NCBI GenBank assembly: GCA_964421815.1
Contig: CAYQYT010000003.1
Location: 1 to 64,000, forward strand
From: DTU089 sp964421815
GTDB taxonomy: Bacteria; Bacillota; Clostridia; Oscillospirales; Acutalibacteraceae
DNA: 64,000 nucleotides
Direction: 5' to 3'
Part shown: positions 51,172 through 60,814 of the stretch, one piece after another
Position numbering within the stretch: position 1 is the stretch's first letter
How the letters are laid out: each line of letters begins with the position of its first letter
Notes under the pieces: generated by a model
What the model saw: only the letters and a program-made list of their open reading frames with translations
What the model was told of the DNA's origin: nothing
Databases searched by the model: none
Position numbers and translations under genes: made by a program

Positions 51172-52378
51172 ACAAATCAACCCCTTCCGTTACAACCTTA
51201 TCATATAGTCTAATGTAATCCGAACTATTTTCGGGATTATCAACAATTGAATAATCGTCGTTAGTATAGATAATCTTAATTTTTCTAAAGCCCATCAAAT
51301 TTCCGCGAACAATATATACACCTTGTTGTCCGTCAAGAGTTCTTATGGAAGTATTCGATATCTTAAAGCCGGTATATTCGTCAGTAATAATTTCAATTTT
51401 TTCTATGCGGAAATCAGAAAGGTTCTCATTCATTTCATCACAGGAAAAAATAACAACAGTTTCTTTGTCATTCCTTTCCCCTATTTTATAGAGTGTTACA
51501 GGTAACCGTTCCACACCTGCCTCCACAAAGTTTATATAAATTTCTTTATCAAAAGCAAAATCAACTGTTTTTTCAGAATCAATTACACAAGCAATATACC
51601 ACTTAAAAGATGAAACCGTCCTACCAACAACATCGGCAGATATAGTTTCGGGTTTGGATTTAATCGCTTTCTTTAAGTCTTTTACAGATATATTATCAAT
51701 ATCAGTGAACTTTAAAGTGTTTTCATAGCCATCGGAACCGCTTATAAAGTATCCCGCCTGTTTAGTTTTAATTTCTGTATATTTTAAAGACGAACTGTTT
51801 AAAGAAGCTTGTTCCTCCTTCAATTGTTGTAATTTATCGGAAAAATCAAGTGTAGTACCTGTTGCGATTTGTTTGCCGGTCAAAGAATCGCGGAAAGCCT
51901 CAACAGAAACAGTTGCATTTGAATAATTACGTGTTTCAACAGCTTCAAGGTATCCCTTAAGTTCATTATTTATTTTTTTCGTTAACGAACCTATATTTAA
52001 AGTTTGTAAATTCGCTTGTCCTGATAACTCTTCATAATGCTCAATATCTTTTTTCAATTCTTGCGATTTTAAATAAATTGCAGCATCCTCGGGGGAATCA
52101 AATACTATTGAAACCGTATCGCCCATTGCAACACGTTCACCGTTGTTTGCAAAAGAAACAGTTGTACCCACAGCGTCACTTTTAATAAATTCTTCATCAC
52201 GAATTATAAAACATTGGGCATCTATAGTATCATAAACCGTTTCCTTTAAAGCAAACTCAGTTTTTATCTCGCCGTTTGCTCTGCTGACTGTTTGGTAGAT
52301 TATATATGATGAGAAAAAAACGAAAACCAAAAGAATTGCTGTAACAGAAGCAATCCGTTTTATCGATTTATTCTTCAC
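51152..52378 (-). CDS. HlyD-like membrane protein of the division cluster (408 aa)
   Basis: The GTG at 52378 has GGAAGGTG before it. One N-terminal helix (IASVTAILLVFVFFSSYII) and a large outer part with a split lipoyl/biotin-type barrel: AVGTTVSFANNGERVAMGD begins it and KQAGYFISGSDGYE ends it, enclosing a coiled coil (about 105-185). This is the HlyD adaptor pattern, but no ABC or RND pump gene is near. Related genes occur next to yggS and sepF in Clostridia. A role at the envelope or septum is likelier than export; this is inferred from context. Confidence 0.7.
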   Translation of the reverse strand: MKNKSIKRIASVTAILLVFVFFSSYIIYQTVSRANGEIKTEFALKETVYDTIDAQCFIIRDEEFIKSDAVGTTVSFANNGERVAMGDTVSIVFDSPEDAAIYLKSQELKKDIEHYEELSGQANLQTLNIGSLTKKINNELKGYLEAVETRNYSNATVSVEAFRDSLTGKQIATGTTLDFSDKLQQLKEEQASLNSSSLKYTEIKTKQAGYFISGSDGYENTLKFTDIDNISVKDLKKAIKSKPETISADVVGRTVSSFKWYIACVIDSEKTVDFAFDKEIYINFVEAGVERLPVTLYKIGERNDKETVVIFSCDEMNENLSDFRIEKIEIITDEYTGFKISNTSIRTLDGQQGVYIVRGNLMGFRKIKIIYTNDDYSIVDNPENSSDYIRLYDKVVTEGVDLYDNKLV

Positions 52379-53318
52379 AAATATCACCTTCCATATAGTT
52401 AGAAATCAATTTATCAACAGATTCAATAAAATCGTTTTCAGAAAGTAAGTCGGCATAAAACCAATTTATTCTTTTATTCCGCTTAAACCAAGTAATCTGT
52501 CTTTTTGCATATCTTCGTGTTTCTCTTTTTAAATTATCAACGCATGTTTCAAGCGGTAGTTCGCCGTCAATATAAGGTCTCAACTCTTTATAACCGATGG
52601 CGTTGAACGCAGTTTTTGATGGATTGCTTTTGAAAAAAGCCTCACACTCCTCTAAAAGCCCGTTTTTTAACATTAAATCAACACGTAGATTAATTCTATC
52701 ATAAAGCTTTTCTCTGTCCGAATAATTGATACCGATGTACAACGGTTCGATATCGGACTCAATCAAGCGTGATTGCTTATTTTGAGCAGTCAGAGTTTTA
52801 CCTGTTGTTTGATATATCTCCAACGCTCTTATAATCCTTACTGTATTATTGGGATGAATGTTTTCAGCCGCATCCGGATCAATATTTTTCAAACGTTCAT
52901 AAAGCACGTCGGATCCGTTTTCTTCCACTTCAAGCAGAAGTTCTTTGCGTACTTCATCGGAGGAAGCGGAATCCAAAAATTTTGTATTAGACAAAAAGGA
53001 GTCTATATAAAGTCCGGTACCGCCAACTATGACGGGTAATTTATTTCGGCATTTAATATCATCAAAAACTTTTCTTGCATCGTCACAATAGGAGGACACA
53101 CTGTATTGTTCGTTAACATCAAGAAAATCAATTAAATGATGATTGATACCATTCATTTCATCCGTGGTGGGTTTAGCTGTTGCAATATTCATACCCTTGT
53201 AAACCTGCATTGAGTCCGCAGAAATAACTTCACCGTTAAATTTCTTTGCAATATGGACACCTAAGGCTGTTTTACCGGAGGCCGTAGCACCCACAACAAC
53301 AATGGCTTTCTTTTTCAA
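52368..53318 (-). CDS. miaA: tRNA dimethylallyltransferase
   Basis: Adds a dimethylallyl group to A37 of tRNAs that read UNN codons. The P-loop GATASGKTALG, the ISADSMQVYKGMNIATAKPT motif, FLDVNEQYSVSSYCDDA and VGGTGLYIDSFL are all present, and the C-terminal TRRYAKRQITWFKRN is typical. Starts with TTG, preceded by GAGGA. The other half of the pathway, miaB, lies four genes upstream in the same run. Confidence 0.96.
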   Translation of the reverse strand: MKKKAIVVVGATASGKTALGVHIAKKFNGEVISADSMQVYKGMNIATAKPTTDEMNGINHHLIDFLDVNEQYSVSSYCDDARKVFDDIKCRNKLPVIVGGTGLYIDSFLSNTKFLDSASSDEVRKELLLEVEENGSDVLYERLKNIDPDAAENIHPNNTVRIIRALEIYQTTGKTLTAQNKQSRLIESDIEPLYIGINYSDREKLYDRINLRVDLMLKNGLLEECEAFFKSNPSKTAFNAIGYKELRPYIDGELPLETCVDNLKRETRRYAKRQITWFKRNKRINWFYADLLSENDFIESVDKLISNYMEGDICEE

Positions 53319-53327
53319 ATCAATTCC

Positions 53328-55286
53328 TCATACAATTCTTTTAAATTGCTTTTCAAGTTCTTTTTTAGTCATTTCAATCAAAACGGGTCTGCCGTGCGGA
53401 CAATATCGTATATCATCACGTTTTAAAAGTGTTTCAACAAACTTTTCTGCTTCATAACGAGAAGTGAAATTACCCGCCTTTACCGCCGCTCTGCAAGCCA
53501 TTGAATGATAAATCCAGTCAAGTTTTTCAGGCAGCATAGTTTTAATATTATTTGCCAGGTATTCGGCAATCTCCAAAACAACATCAGCAATATTGCAGTC
53601 AACAAGCTCGGGAGGGCATGAACTAACCTTAACACACCTGTCACCAAAATCTGAAATATCGTAGCCTGCCGAGGACAAAAGTTCAATGTTTTCAAGAATA
53701 CCGTTATACTCATCTGCTGAAAGTGTCACCGTTATAGGTTGCAACATTATTTGTGATTGCCCGCGTCCCATCTTTTTAAATTTCTCAAAAAGAATTCTTT
53801 CATGTGCTGCGTGCTTGTCAATTATAACAAGTTTATTATCAACCTCAGCAATTAAGTAAGTGTTAAAAGCTTCACCGACAAACTTAAAGTTTAAAAGCAT
53901 TTCATTTTCGGGCTCATGCGCGTTAGTCCGAGTAATTGTAATCGGCTTAGTTTCTTGAGTATTTTCGGTATGTTCTTTCAAACTGATTGTTTCATTTTCA
54001 CTATTATTAAAATTTAAGTGCAAGTCATTTTTTTCAGTTTTACTCTCGAATACTTCAGTATTAATAACCACATGTGAAACTTTCGGCTTATAATACTCGT
54101 CTTTCAAAAAGTCAAGTTGTTTGGGTTCCTCTTTTTCGGGCGAGTGAACAACATTTTCAACACCGGTAACAGAGTTTCCGTACGACTTAACTTCAAATGT
54201 TTTTCGGGTAGGAATATCGGTTATTTGCAACTGTTCGCCTTTTTCTGCAGGTTGAGCGAAAATTTTTGCTTCTGAAAATTTAGCTTGAACACGGGACGTA
54301 TCGCCTTGAAGAGCGGATACCACTCCATAATAGACACAGTCGAAAATCTTTTTTTCCTCAAAAAATCGGACTTCGGTCTTTGCAGGGTGAACATTTACAT
54401 CAACGGACTCATACGGTACATCAACAAATAAAACACAAGCGGGGTATTTCCCTACCATTATTGAATTTTTATATGCCGCTTCCAACGCACTTAAAAACAC
54501 AAGGCTTTTTACAAATCTTTTATTGACACAGAAGATTTGCATCGTTCGGTTGTTACGTCCTGCGGTGGGTTTGGAAACAAAACCCTTGACCGATATACCG
54601 CCTTGTTCATTATGAATTTCAATGAGATTTTCGGTGAAATCCTTACCGAAAACCGAATATACTGAGGATTTTAAATCTCCGTCCCCGTGAGTTGAAAACT
54701 GTAATTTTCCGTCTCGTATAAATTTAAAAGATATTCCCGGATTAGAAACAGCAATTCGCTCCATCAATGTTGCAATGTAGTTTCCTTCCTGGACATCTTT
54801 TTTTAAAAACTTCATTCTTGCGGGAATGTTGTAAAACAAATCCCTGACCATTATAGTTGTACCAACAGGGCAACCCGCATCATCGAGCAATACTTCCGTC
54901 CCACCCTCAATAATATATCGGGTTCCGTTGTCTTCATCAGCGGCTGCGGTTAAAAGTTCAACCTTTGAAACAGCAGAAACGGATGCAAGTGCCTCGCCTC
55001 TAAAACCAAGGGTTGAAATAGCGTCCAAATCCCCAATACATGAGATTTTGCTTGTTGCGTGGCTTACAAATGCTTTTCTGACATCTTCCCTATAAATACC
55101 GCAACCGTTATCTGTAACACGAATATATGTTTTACCGCCGTTTTTGATTTCTACGGTTATGTTTGTTGCACCTGCATCTATGGAATTTTCAACAAACTCC
55201 TTGATTACTGAAGAAGGGCGTTCAACAACTTCTCCCGCCGCGATTAAATCGGCAATATTTTTGGGTAACACATTTATACGAGGCAT
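53328..55286 (-). CDS. mutL: DNA mismatch repair protein MutL
   Basis: A GHKL ATPase N-terminus (VVERPSSVIKEFVENSIDAG, DNGCGIYREDV, GFRGEALASVSAVS), a linker of about 100 residues and the C-terminal endonuclease/dimer domain with DKHAAHERILFE (the DxHAxxExxxxE metal motif, Lys instead of the usual Gln) and CPHGRPVLIEM. It works with MutS to nick the new strand. The length is 652 aa. 28 bases after mutS. Confidence 0.96.
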   Translation of the reverse strand: MPRINVLPKNIADLIAAGEVVERPSSVIKEFVENSIDAGATNITVEIKNGGKTYIRVTDNGCGIYREDVRKAFVSHATSKISCIGDLDAISTLGFRGEALASVSAVSKVELLTAAADEDNGTRYIIEGGTEVLLDDAGCPVGTTIMVRDLFYNIPARMKFLKKDVQEGNYIATLMERIAVSNPGISFKFIRDGKLQFSTHGDGDLKSSVYSVFGKDFTENLIEIHNEQGGISVKGFVSKPTAGRNNRTMQIFCVNKRFVKSLVFLSALEAAYKNSIMVGKYPACVLFVDVPYESVDVNVHPAKTEVRFFEEKKIFDCVYYGVVSALQGDTSRVQAKFSEAKIFAQPAEKGEQLQITDIPTRKTFEVKSYGNSVTGVENVVHSPEKEEPKQLDFLKDEYYKPKVSHVVINTEVFESKTEKNDLHLNFNNSENETISLKEHTENTQETKPITITRTNAHEPENEMLLNFKFVGEAFNTYLIAEVDNKLVIIDKHAAHERILFEKFKKMGRGQSQIMLQPITVTLSADEYNGILENIELLSSAGYDISDFGDRCVKVSSCPPELVDCNIADVVLEIAEYLANNIKTMLPEKLDWIYHSMACRAAVKAGNFTSRYEAEKFVETLLKRDDIRYCPHGRPVLIEMTKKELEKQFKRIV

Positions 55287-55313
55287 TGTACCGCCCTCCT
55301 TTCTAAAATGGAT

Positions 55314-57929
55314 TTATAGATTTTCTGCACTCTTTTGAAGTTCAAAAAGAATTGTCATAGCTTCAATGGGAGTGAGGGTGTTAACATCAATATTCTTTAG
55401 TTTTTCAATTATCTGTTCCTTTTCGCCCGAAGCAAATGAAAGCTGAAGTGTATCCTCGTATTCTTCAGTCTTCTTAATTTCGGAAGTTATACTGACTTTT
55501 TCCTGAGTTTCCAGGGTTGCAAGGATTTTCTTTGCATTTTCAACCACCGTTTTCGGAACTCCGGCAAGTTTTGCTACCTCAACACCGTAACTACCGTCCG
55601 CCGCACCTTTAACTATACGGCGAAGGAATGTTATATCGTCGCCCCGTTTTTTAACGGAGGTATTGTAATTTTTCACACCGTCAAGAATATTTTCAAGCTC
55701 GGTCAGTTCATGATAATGGGTTGCAAACAGTGTTTTTGCTCCTATTTTCTTTTTATCGGCAGTATATTCAAGTACCGCTCTTGCAATACTCATTCCGTCA
55801 TAAGTGGAAGTACCTCTGCCGATTTCGTCAAAAACAATCAAACTCTTTGAGGTAGCATATTTTAGAATATCTGCAACCTCGGTCATTTCAAGCATAAAGG
55901 TTGACTGACCTGCGGAGAGGTCATCTGAAGCACCAACACGGGTGAAAATCCTGTCAACAATACCTATTTTTGCACTGCCGGCAGGAACAAAACTACCTAT
56001 TTGTGCCATTAAAGTAATTATTGCAACCTGTCGCATATATGTAGATTTACCCGCCATATTGGGACCGGTTATAATTGCGGTTCTGTTATCCCGGCAATCC
56101 AAGATAGTATCGTTTGGTACAAACGGCGCTCCACCCAACATAAGTTCAACAACCGGATGACGGCCGTCCCTGATGATTATTTCATCGGAATTATCGACAA
56201 CGGGCCTTGTATAGTTATTGTTAACCGCCGTAAACGCTAAGGAACAAATGACATCAAGATTTGCAACGGCTCTGGCGGTTTTTCTTACCCGTTCAAGTTG
56301 ATCAGCAACTTTTTGACGAATTGCGGAGAAAAGTTCGTATTCAAGACGGACAATTCTCTCCTGAGCACCGAGAACTTTGGACTCCAATTCTTTGAGTTCC
56401 TGTGTTATATATCTTTCGCAATTGGTAAGCGTTTGTTTTCTGATGTAATGTTCGGGAACAAGATCCTTAAAGGAATTTGTAACCTCAATATAGTAACCGA
56501 AAACTCGGTTATAGCCGATTTTAAGTTTTTTGATACCTGTTTTTTCCTGTTCCTGTTGTTCAACGGCTGTAAGATAACCTTTTCCGTTTTCAACAATATC
56601 GTGCAAGGTATCAAGTTCCTCGTTATAACCTTTTCTTATCATACCGCCTTCACGAACGGAAAGTGGTGGGTCATCGGTTATAGCGTCTTTAATTAAAGAG
56701 TTAATATCTTCAAGTAAGTCAATATCATCATAAATCCCCGAAAGCATTTTTGATTTAGTTTTGCTCATGGAAGATTTTATGTTATAAAGTTGGTCAATAG
56801 TTTGGCTTAAAGTTTTTAATTCCTTTGCATTTGCCGTACCATAAACAACTCTCGTCATAATTCTTTCGATATCGAACATATCGGAAAGATTTGTCATTAA
56901 CGAATCAAGTAAAATTGTATCCGCGGTTAACTCTTCAACCGCATTTTGTCTTAGTATAATGGAAGAATAGTTTATTAAGGGTTGTTCAACCCAATTTCTT
57001 ATAAGTCGCTTGCCCATTGCTGTTTTGGTATGGTCAAGTACCCAAAGTAAACTACCCTTTTTTTCACGTCTTATTTGTGTTTCCGTAAGTTCAAGATTTC
57101 GCCTTGCGGTGATATCAAGAGTGAGGAAACTTTCCTCATTGTAAAAGTCAACATCGCTGATATTCTGTAAATCGTTCTTTTGAACACCTTTGAGATACAT
57201 AAGGGCGCAACCGAATGCATATAACAGACTTTTATTTTCGGTAAACTGAGATAATCCGTTATTCTCGGAAATATGTGAACCAACTATATCAACAAGTTCC
57301 TGCTCGTTATATTGAGATTCCGAAACGATTTGGTAATCAACGGAGAGCCTGTCCTTAATAAAGGTAACAACAGAATTGAAGGAGGCGGCATATTTGTTGA
57401 TTATAACCTCGCTGGGAGTGTAACAACCAAGCTGGTTAATAATTCTTGCAGTTGTATCCGAATCGGTAAAGGAATCCAAATGAACCTCACCGGTAGAAAT
57501 ATCAATAAAAGCAAGTCCGCAGGATTTGTCCGAAACAAACACGGAAGCAAGGTAGTTGTTTTTGCTTTCATCAAGCATATTACTCTCAATAACCGTACCG
57601 GGAGTTACAATACGAACAACATCACGTTTTACAATGCCCTTTGCGGTGGCAGGGTCTTCAACCTGCTCGCAAATTGCAACCTTGTAGCCTCGACTTACAA
57701 GTTTTGCAATGTAAGAATCTGCACTGTGGAAGGGAACGCCGCACATTGGTGCGCGTTCCTCCTGACCGCAATCTCTACCCGTGAGAACAAGCTCAAGCTC
57801 CTTAGAGGCGACTTTTGCATCATCGAAAAACATTTCGTAAAAGTCGCCCAATCTAAAGAACAACAAAGTGTCCGCATAACTTTTTTTAATTTCAAAATAC
57901 TGCTCCATCATGGGAGATAATTTAGCCAT
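55314..57929 (-). CDS. mutS: DNA mismatch repair protein MutS
   Basis: Mismatch recognition by GDFYEMFFDDA (the Phe-x-Glu wedge) near residue 29. Connector, lever and clamp domains follow, then the ATPase with TGPNMAGKSTYMRQ, SLIVFDEIGRGTSTYDG and LFATHYHEL. The length of 871 aa is normal. First core gene of the mutS-mutL-miaA set; the small YlbF-like gene precedes it by 31 bases. Confidence 0.97.
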   Translation of the reverse strand: MAKLSPMMEQYFEIKKSYADTLLFFRLGDFYEMFFDDAKVASKELELVLTGRDCGQEERAPMCGVPFHSADSYIAKLVSRGYKVAICEQVEDPATAKGIVKRDVVRIVTPGTVIESNMLDESKNNYLASVFVSDKSCGLAFIDISTGEVHLDSFTDSDTTARIINQLGCYTPSEVIINKYAASFNSVVTFIKDRLSVDYQIVSESQYNEQELVDIVGSHISENNGLSQFTENKSLLYAFGCALMYLKGVQKNDLQNISDVDFYNEESFLTLDITARRNLELTETQIRREKKGSLLWVLDHTKTAMGKRLIRNWVEQPLINYSSIILRQNAVEELTADTILLDSLMTNLSDMFDIERIMTRVVYGTANAKELKTLSQTIDQLYNIKSSMSKTKSKMLSGIYDDIDLLEDINSLIKDAITDDPPLSVREGGMIRKGYNEELDTLHDIVENGKGYLTAVEQQEQEKTGIKKLKIGYNRVFGYYIEVTNSFKDLVPEHYIRKQTLTNCERYITQELKELESKVLGAQERIVRLEYELFSAIRQKVADQLERVRKTARAVANLDVICSLAFTAVNNNYTRPVVDNSDEIIIRDGRHPVVELMLGGAPFVPNDTILDCRDNRTAIITGPNMAGKSTYMRQVAIITLMAQIGSFVPAGSAKIGIVDRIFTRVGASDDLSAGQSTFMLEMTEVADILKYATSKSLIVFDEIGRGTSTYDGMSIARAVLEYTADKKKIGAKTLFATHYHELTELENILDGVKNYNTSVKKRGDDITFLRRIVKGAADGSYGVEVAKLAGVPKTVVENAKKILATLETQEKVSITSEIKKTEEYEDTLQLSFASGEKEQIIEKLKNIDVNTLTPIEAMTILFELQKSAENL

Positions 57930-57960
57930 TTCCTACCTCAGTGAATCAAATTATTTTTAA

Positions 57961-58374
57961 TTAGTGGCAACCGTCGCAAGAACCGCAGCTACCGTCGCAA
58001 TGATGTTCCTGTTGGGGTGTGCATGTTGCAGGATCTTGTCCGTCAACACAGCAAGCAAGAATACCCATGATTTCATTCATCATATCGTCAACAGCAGTTT
58101 TTGCCGCTTCAAATTTAACCATATTGCCGTTAAGCATAATTTCACGGTAAAGTTCTTCAAATTCCTTTGCAAAGCCTTCCATTTTTGATGCGTCAGCTTC
58201 CTCGCCCTTTGCGGCTTCATTCTGATAGGACATCTGGATAAGATTGATTTTGCCGATAAGCTCATTGAGTGCATTGTCTGCTTCGTTGGCTTTTCTTGCC
58301 TCTTCATATGCTTTGTAGCGGTCATCCTGCTGAATAGCTGCACCCAGCTGTCTTGTGAGTTCAATTACTGTCAT
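57961..58374 (-). CDS. YlbF/YmcA-family protein with Cys/His-rich tail (137 aa)
   Basis: The helical YlbF core covers residues 1-110 (LGAAIQQDDRYKAYEEARKA and NLIQMSYQNEAAKGEEAD). It is followed by CCVDGQDPATC and the end HHCDGSCGSCDGCH. In B. subtilis the YlbF, YmcA and YaaT proteins form a complex with iron-sulfur clusters that affects RNase Y and sporulation. The dense Cys/His tail here could bind a cluster or zinc. It lies between miaB and mutS, the usual place of ymcA near these genes. Confidence 0.85.
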   Translation of the reverse strand: MTVIELTRQLGAAIQQDDRYKAYEEARKANEADNALNELIGKINLIQMSYQNEAAKGEEADASKMEGFAKEFEELYREIMLNGNMVKFEAAKTAVDDMMNEIMGILACCVDGQDPATCTPQQEHHCDGSCGSCDGCH

Positions 58375-58401
58375 TTTGTGTACTCCTTAAATTTTTTAAT
58401 A

Positions 58402-59646
58402 TTAAAGGGTTTCCCCTTTTTTACCTGAAATTGATTCCTGCACCTTTAAAAGTTCCATAAACCACTCTGTTTTTTCTTTTTTAGTAAACGGGTCGGGCAT
58501 TTCTGCGGCAGGAGTCCCCTTTCTCGGGGAATAAATAAATGTAAACATTGAGCCGTACTCAACTTCTTTAACAAGGGAAACCGTATCAAGAAACTCCTCG
58601 TATGTTTCACCGGGAAAACCTACGATAATGTCCGTTGTTAAATCTAAATTCGGGATTTTTTCTTTTGCGTAATTTACAAGTTCAAGATAATGTTCGCGGG
58701 TATAGTGGCGATTCATTACTTTTAGGATTCTATTATTACCGGACTGTACGGGTAAGTGTAAATGCCCGCAAAAATGCTTGCTTTGTGCCAAAACATCAAT
58801 GAGTTCAAAACTGCAATCACGGGGATGGGAAGTCATAAAATCGAAAGTGAAATCCCCATCAATAGAATCAATTCTTCTGATTAGTTCCGCAAAATCCACA
58901 CCGAAATCACAGTCCTTACCGTAGGAGTTTACATTTTGACCTAATAAGGTGATTTTTTTATATCCCTCGGCAATCAGTTGTTTGGCTTCTTCAATAATAA
59001 CATCGGGCTTTCTGCTTCTTTCCCTGCCCCTTACGTAAGGTACTATACAGTATGAACAGAAATTATTACATCCGTACATTATGGAAATCCACGCATTTTC
59101 GCCGCTGTCACGTGAAAAAGGCAAACCCTCGGCAATAACACCGTTACTGTTGTCTGTGCAAAAGACTCTTTTTTTCCCTGTAAGAACTTTTGAAAGCAAC
59201 TCGGGAAGTCTGTGAACAACATGTGTTCCGAAAACAAGGTTAACAAACGGATAACTTTTTTTAATTTTTTCGGAAATGTGTTCCTGTTGCATCATACAAC
59301 CGCACAAAGCAATTATAAGATTGGGATTTTCCGCTTTCAGTTTTTTCAATGCACCCACATTACCGAAAACTCTGTCCTCCGCATGCTCACGTATAGCACA
59401 GGTGTTATAAAGAATCAAATCAGCTTCTTCAACCTTCTCACACAGTTCATATCCCATTTCAACAAGCATGCCCTTAATATGTTCACTATCCGCTACATTA
59501 CCCTGACAGCCATAAGTATGAACAAATGCTTTTGGGGGTGATACTGAAAAGCGGGCATCAAGTACGGAACGAACCTTTTCGGAATATTCACTTTGAATAT
59601 TAAGTTCTTCCCTCGAAACAAAAACGTTATTTAGCAATATTTTCAC
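58402..59646 (-). CDS. miaB: MiaB-type tRNA methylthiotransferase lacking the TRAM domain (414 aa)
   Basis: A radical-SAM enzyme that adds a methylthio group to i6A37 in tRNA. Both iron-sulfur sites are complete: N-terminal YGCQGN, NTCAIREHAEDR and CGCMMQ, and the radical-SAM CNNFCSYC. GRERSRKPDVI and DIIVGFPGETYEEF follow. After the LLKVQESI helix the protein stops, so the C-terminal TRAM RNA-binding domain of about 65 residues is missing. The next gene's ribosome site begins soon after, so there is no room for it. The N-terminus has about 40 extra residues, a feature of many Clostridial MiaB proteins. Overlaps the hydrolase gene by 20 bases. Confidence 0.88.
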   Translation of the reverse strand: MKILLNNVFVSREELNIQSEYSEKVRSVLDARFSVSPPKAFVHTYGCQGNVADSEHIKGMLVEMGYELCEKVEEADLILYNTCAIREHAEDRVFGNVGALKKLKAENPNLIIALCGCMMQQEHISEKIKKSYPFVNLVFGTHVVHRLPELLSKVLTGKKRVFCTDNSNGVIAEGLPFSRDSGENAWISIMYGCNNFCSYCIVPYVRGRERSRKPDVIIEEAKQLIAEGYKKITLLGQNVNSYGKDCDFGVDFAELIRRIDSIDGDFTFDFMTSHPRDCSFELIDVLAQSKHFCGHLHLPVQSGNNRILKVMNRHYTREHYLELVNYAKEKIPNLDLTTDIIVGFPGETYEEFLDTVSLVKEVEYGSMFTFIYSPRKGTPAAEMPDPFTKKEKTEWFMELLKVQESISGKKGETL

Positions 59647-60580
59647 CTGAATTAAGAATGGATTGTGTCCAGCCTAAAACATCGTTATAAATCTGTTCTT
59701 TGCAATCCTCATTTAGAATTTCGTGTCTTATACCCGGGTAAATTATAACTGTTGGATCATGTCCCGTGGCAACCAATGCATCGGAGCAGGCGATGGGGCC
59801 TTTACCGTTTGAACCGACAGGGTCTTTGGCACCCGCAATAATCATTATGGGTAAATCCGTGGGAATTGTAGCGGGCCACATTTTATCGGAAGCAAGAATA
59901 CCGATGACAACAAGATCTCTTACCCCTGCGAGGGAGAGTTCAAAGCCGCAAAGGGGATCCTCGCTGTATGCCTTAACATTGTCCCTGTTAACACTCAACC
60001 AATCAATGTCGGAGGTTCTGTCCTTTATTTGAATTGAAGAGAACTTATTAAGAAGCCCCGCAACAGTATGATTCACCGTTCTTGCACCAAACTTTTCAAC
60101 AAGTTTATTTATTGTGTCAATGGAGAAATCAAGTCCCGAGGGAACCTGTGCCGTACCGCAAATAATAAGTCCGTCAAGATCTGCACCGAATGAACTTGCA
60201 TATACCCTGGCACAAAGTGAACCCATACTGTGACCGAAAAGTATATATGGAATGTCGGGATAGCGTTTTTTCATTATGGAAAAAAGAATGTGCATATCGT
60301 CAACAAAACGGCGATACCCGTCCTTTTCGGCAGTAAATCCCAAATCATCTTCGCTCTCCACGGACAAACCGTGACCGATGTGGTCATTTCCGCAAACAAC
60401 GAAACCATTGGAAGCAAGAAAACGTGCAAAGTCGTCATATCTTCCGATATGCTCTGCTACACCGTGTGCAATCTGAAAAACTGCAACGGGTGTAACCGCA
60501 TCATCCTGCCAAATTAATGTCCGAATTTTGTTAACGCCGGTTGAAGAGTTGAAATAGGCCTCTTTCTTTATAATTGCCAT
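59627..60580 (-). CDS. Alpha/beta hydrolase, monoacylglycerol-lipase-like (317 aa)
   Basis: Serine hydrolase with the nucleophile in FGHSMGSLCARVY (GxSxG, about residue 118), an oxyanion region QIAHGVAEHIGRYDDFARFL, the acid in IIAGAKDPVGSNG and the histidine in YPGIRHEILNE. It resembles lysophospholipase/monoacylglycerol lipase of the PldB type. No signal peptide, so it is cytosolic. It is the first gene of the long leftward run and has a good promoter. Confidence 0.88.
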   Translation of the reverse strand: MAIIKKEAYFNSSTGVNKIRTLIWQDDAVTPVAVFQIAHGVAEHIGRYDDFARFLASNGFVVCGNDHIGHGLSVESEDDLGFTAEKDGYRRFVDDMHILFSIMKKRYPDIPYILFGHSMGSLCARVYASSFGADLDGLIICGTAQVPSGLDFSIDTINKLVEKFGARTVNHTVAGLLNKFSSIQIKDRTSDIDWLSVNRDNVKAYSEDPLCGFELSLAGVRDLVVIGILASDKMWPATIPTDLPIMIIAGAKDPVGSNGKGPIACSDALVATGHDPTVIIYPGIRHEILNEDCKEQIYNDVLGWTQSILNSGENIAK

Positions 60581-60643
60581 AATTTTTCCTCCTTTTTATA
60601 AGTGAAAAATGCCAAAAGGCAATACACACCCATAATTATAATA

Positions 60644-60672
60644 ATCATACCATAACAGGTATTGTTTTTCAA
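60644..60672 (-). promoter_or_regulatory. Promoter of the hydrolase-miaB-mutSL run
   Basis: Read leftward: TTGAAA (60667-60672), 17-nt spacer, TATGAT (60644-60649). It is about 65 bases before the hydrolase start. Confidence 0.65.
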
Positions 60673-60751
60673 GATAAAAGAGATAGAAATGTGGCTGGAA
60701 ACAGAGAAAATTTCTTTAAATTTTTCATAAAACTGTTTTTTTTACAAAATA

Positions 60752-60780
60752 TTGAAATTACGTACACAATATGTTAAAAT
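60752..60780 (+). promoter_or_regulatory. Promoter of thyX
   Basis: TTGAAA (60752-60757), 17-nt spacer, TAAAAT (60775-60780). It lies inside the longer possible frame, which supports the ATG at 60815 as the true start. Confidence 0.7.
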
Positions 60781-60814
60781 GAACAAAATTGTGCGTAAAA
60801 TTGCGGAGGTAAAA

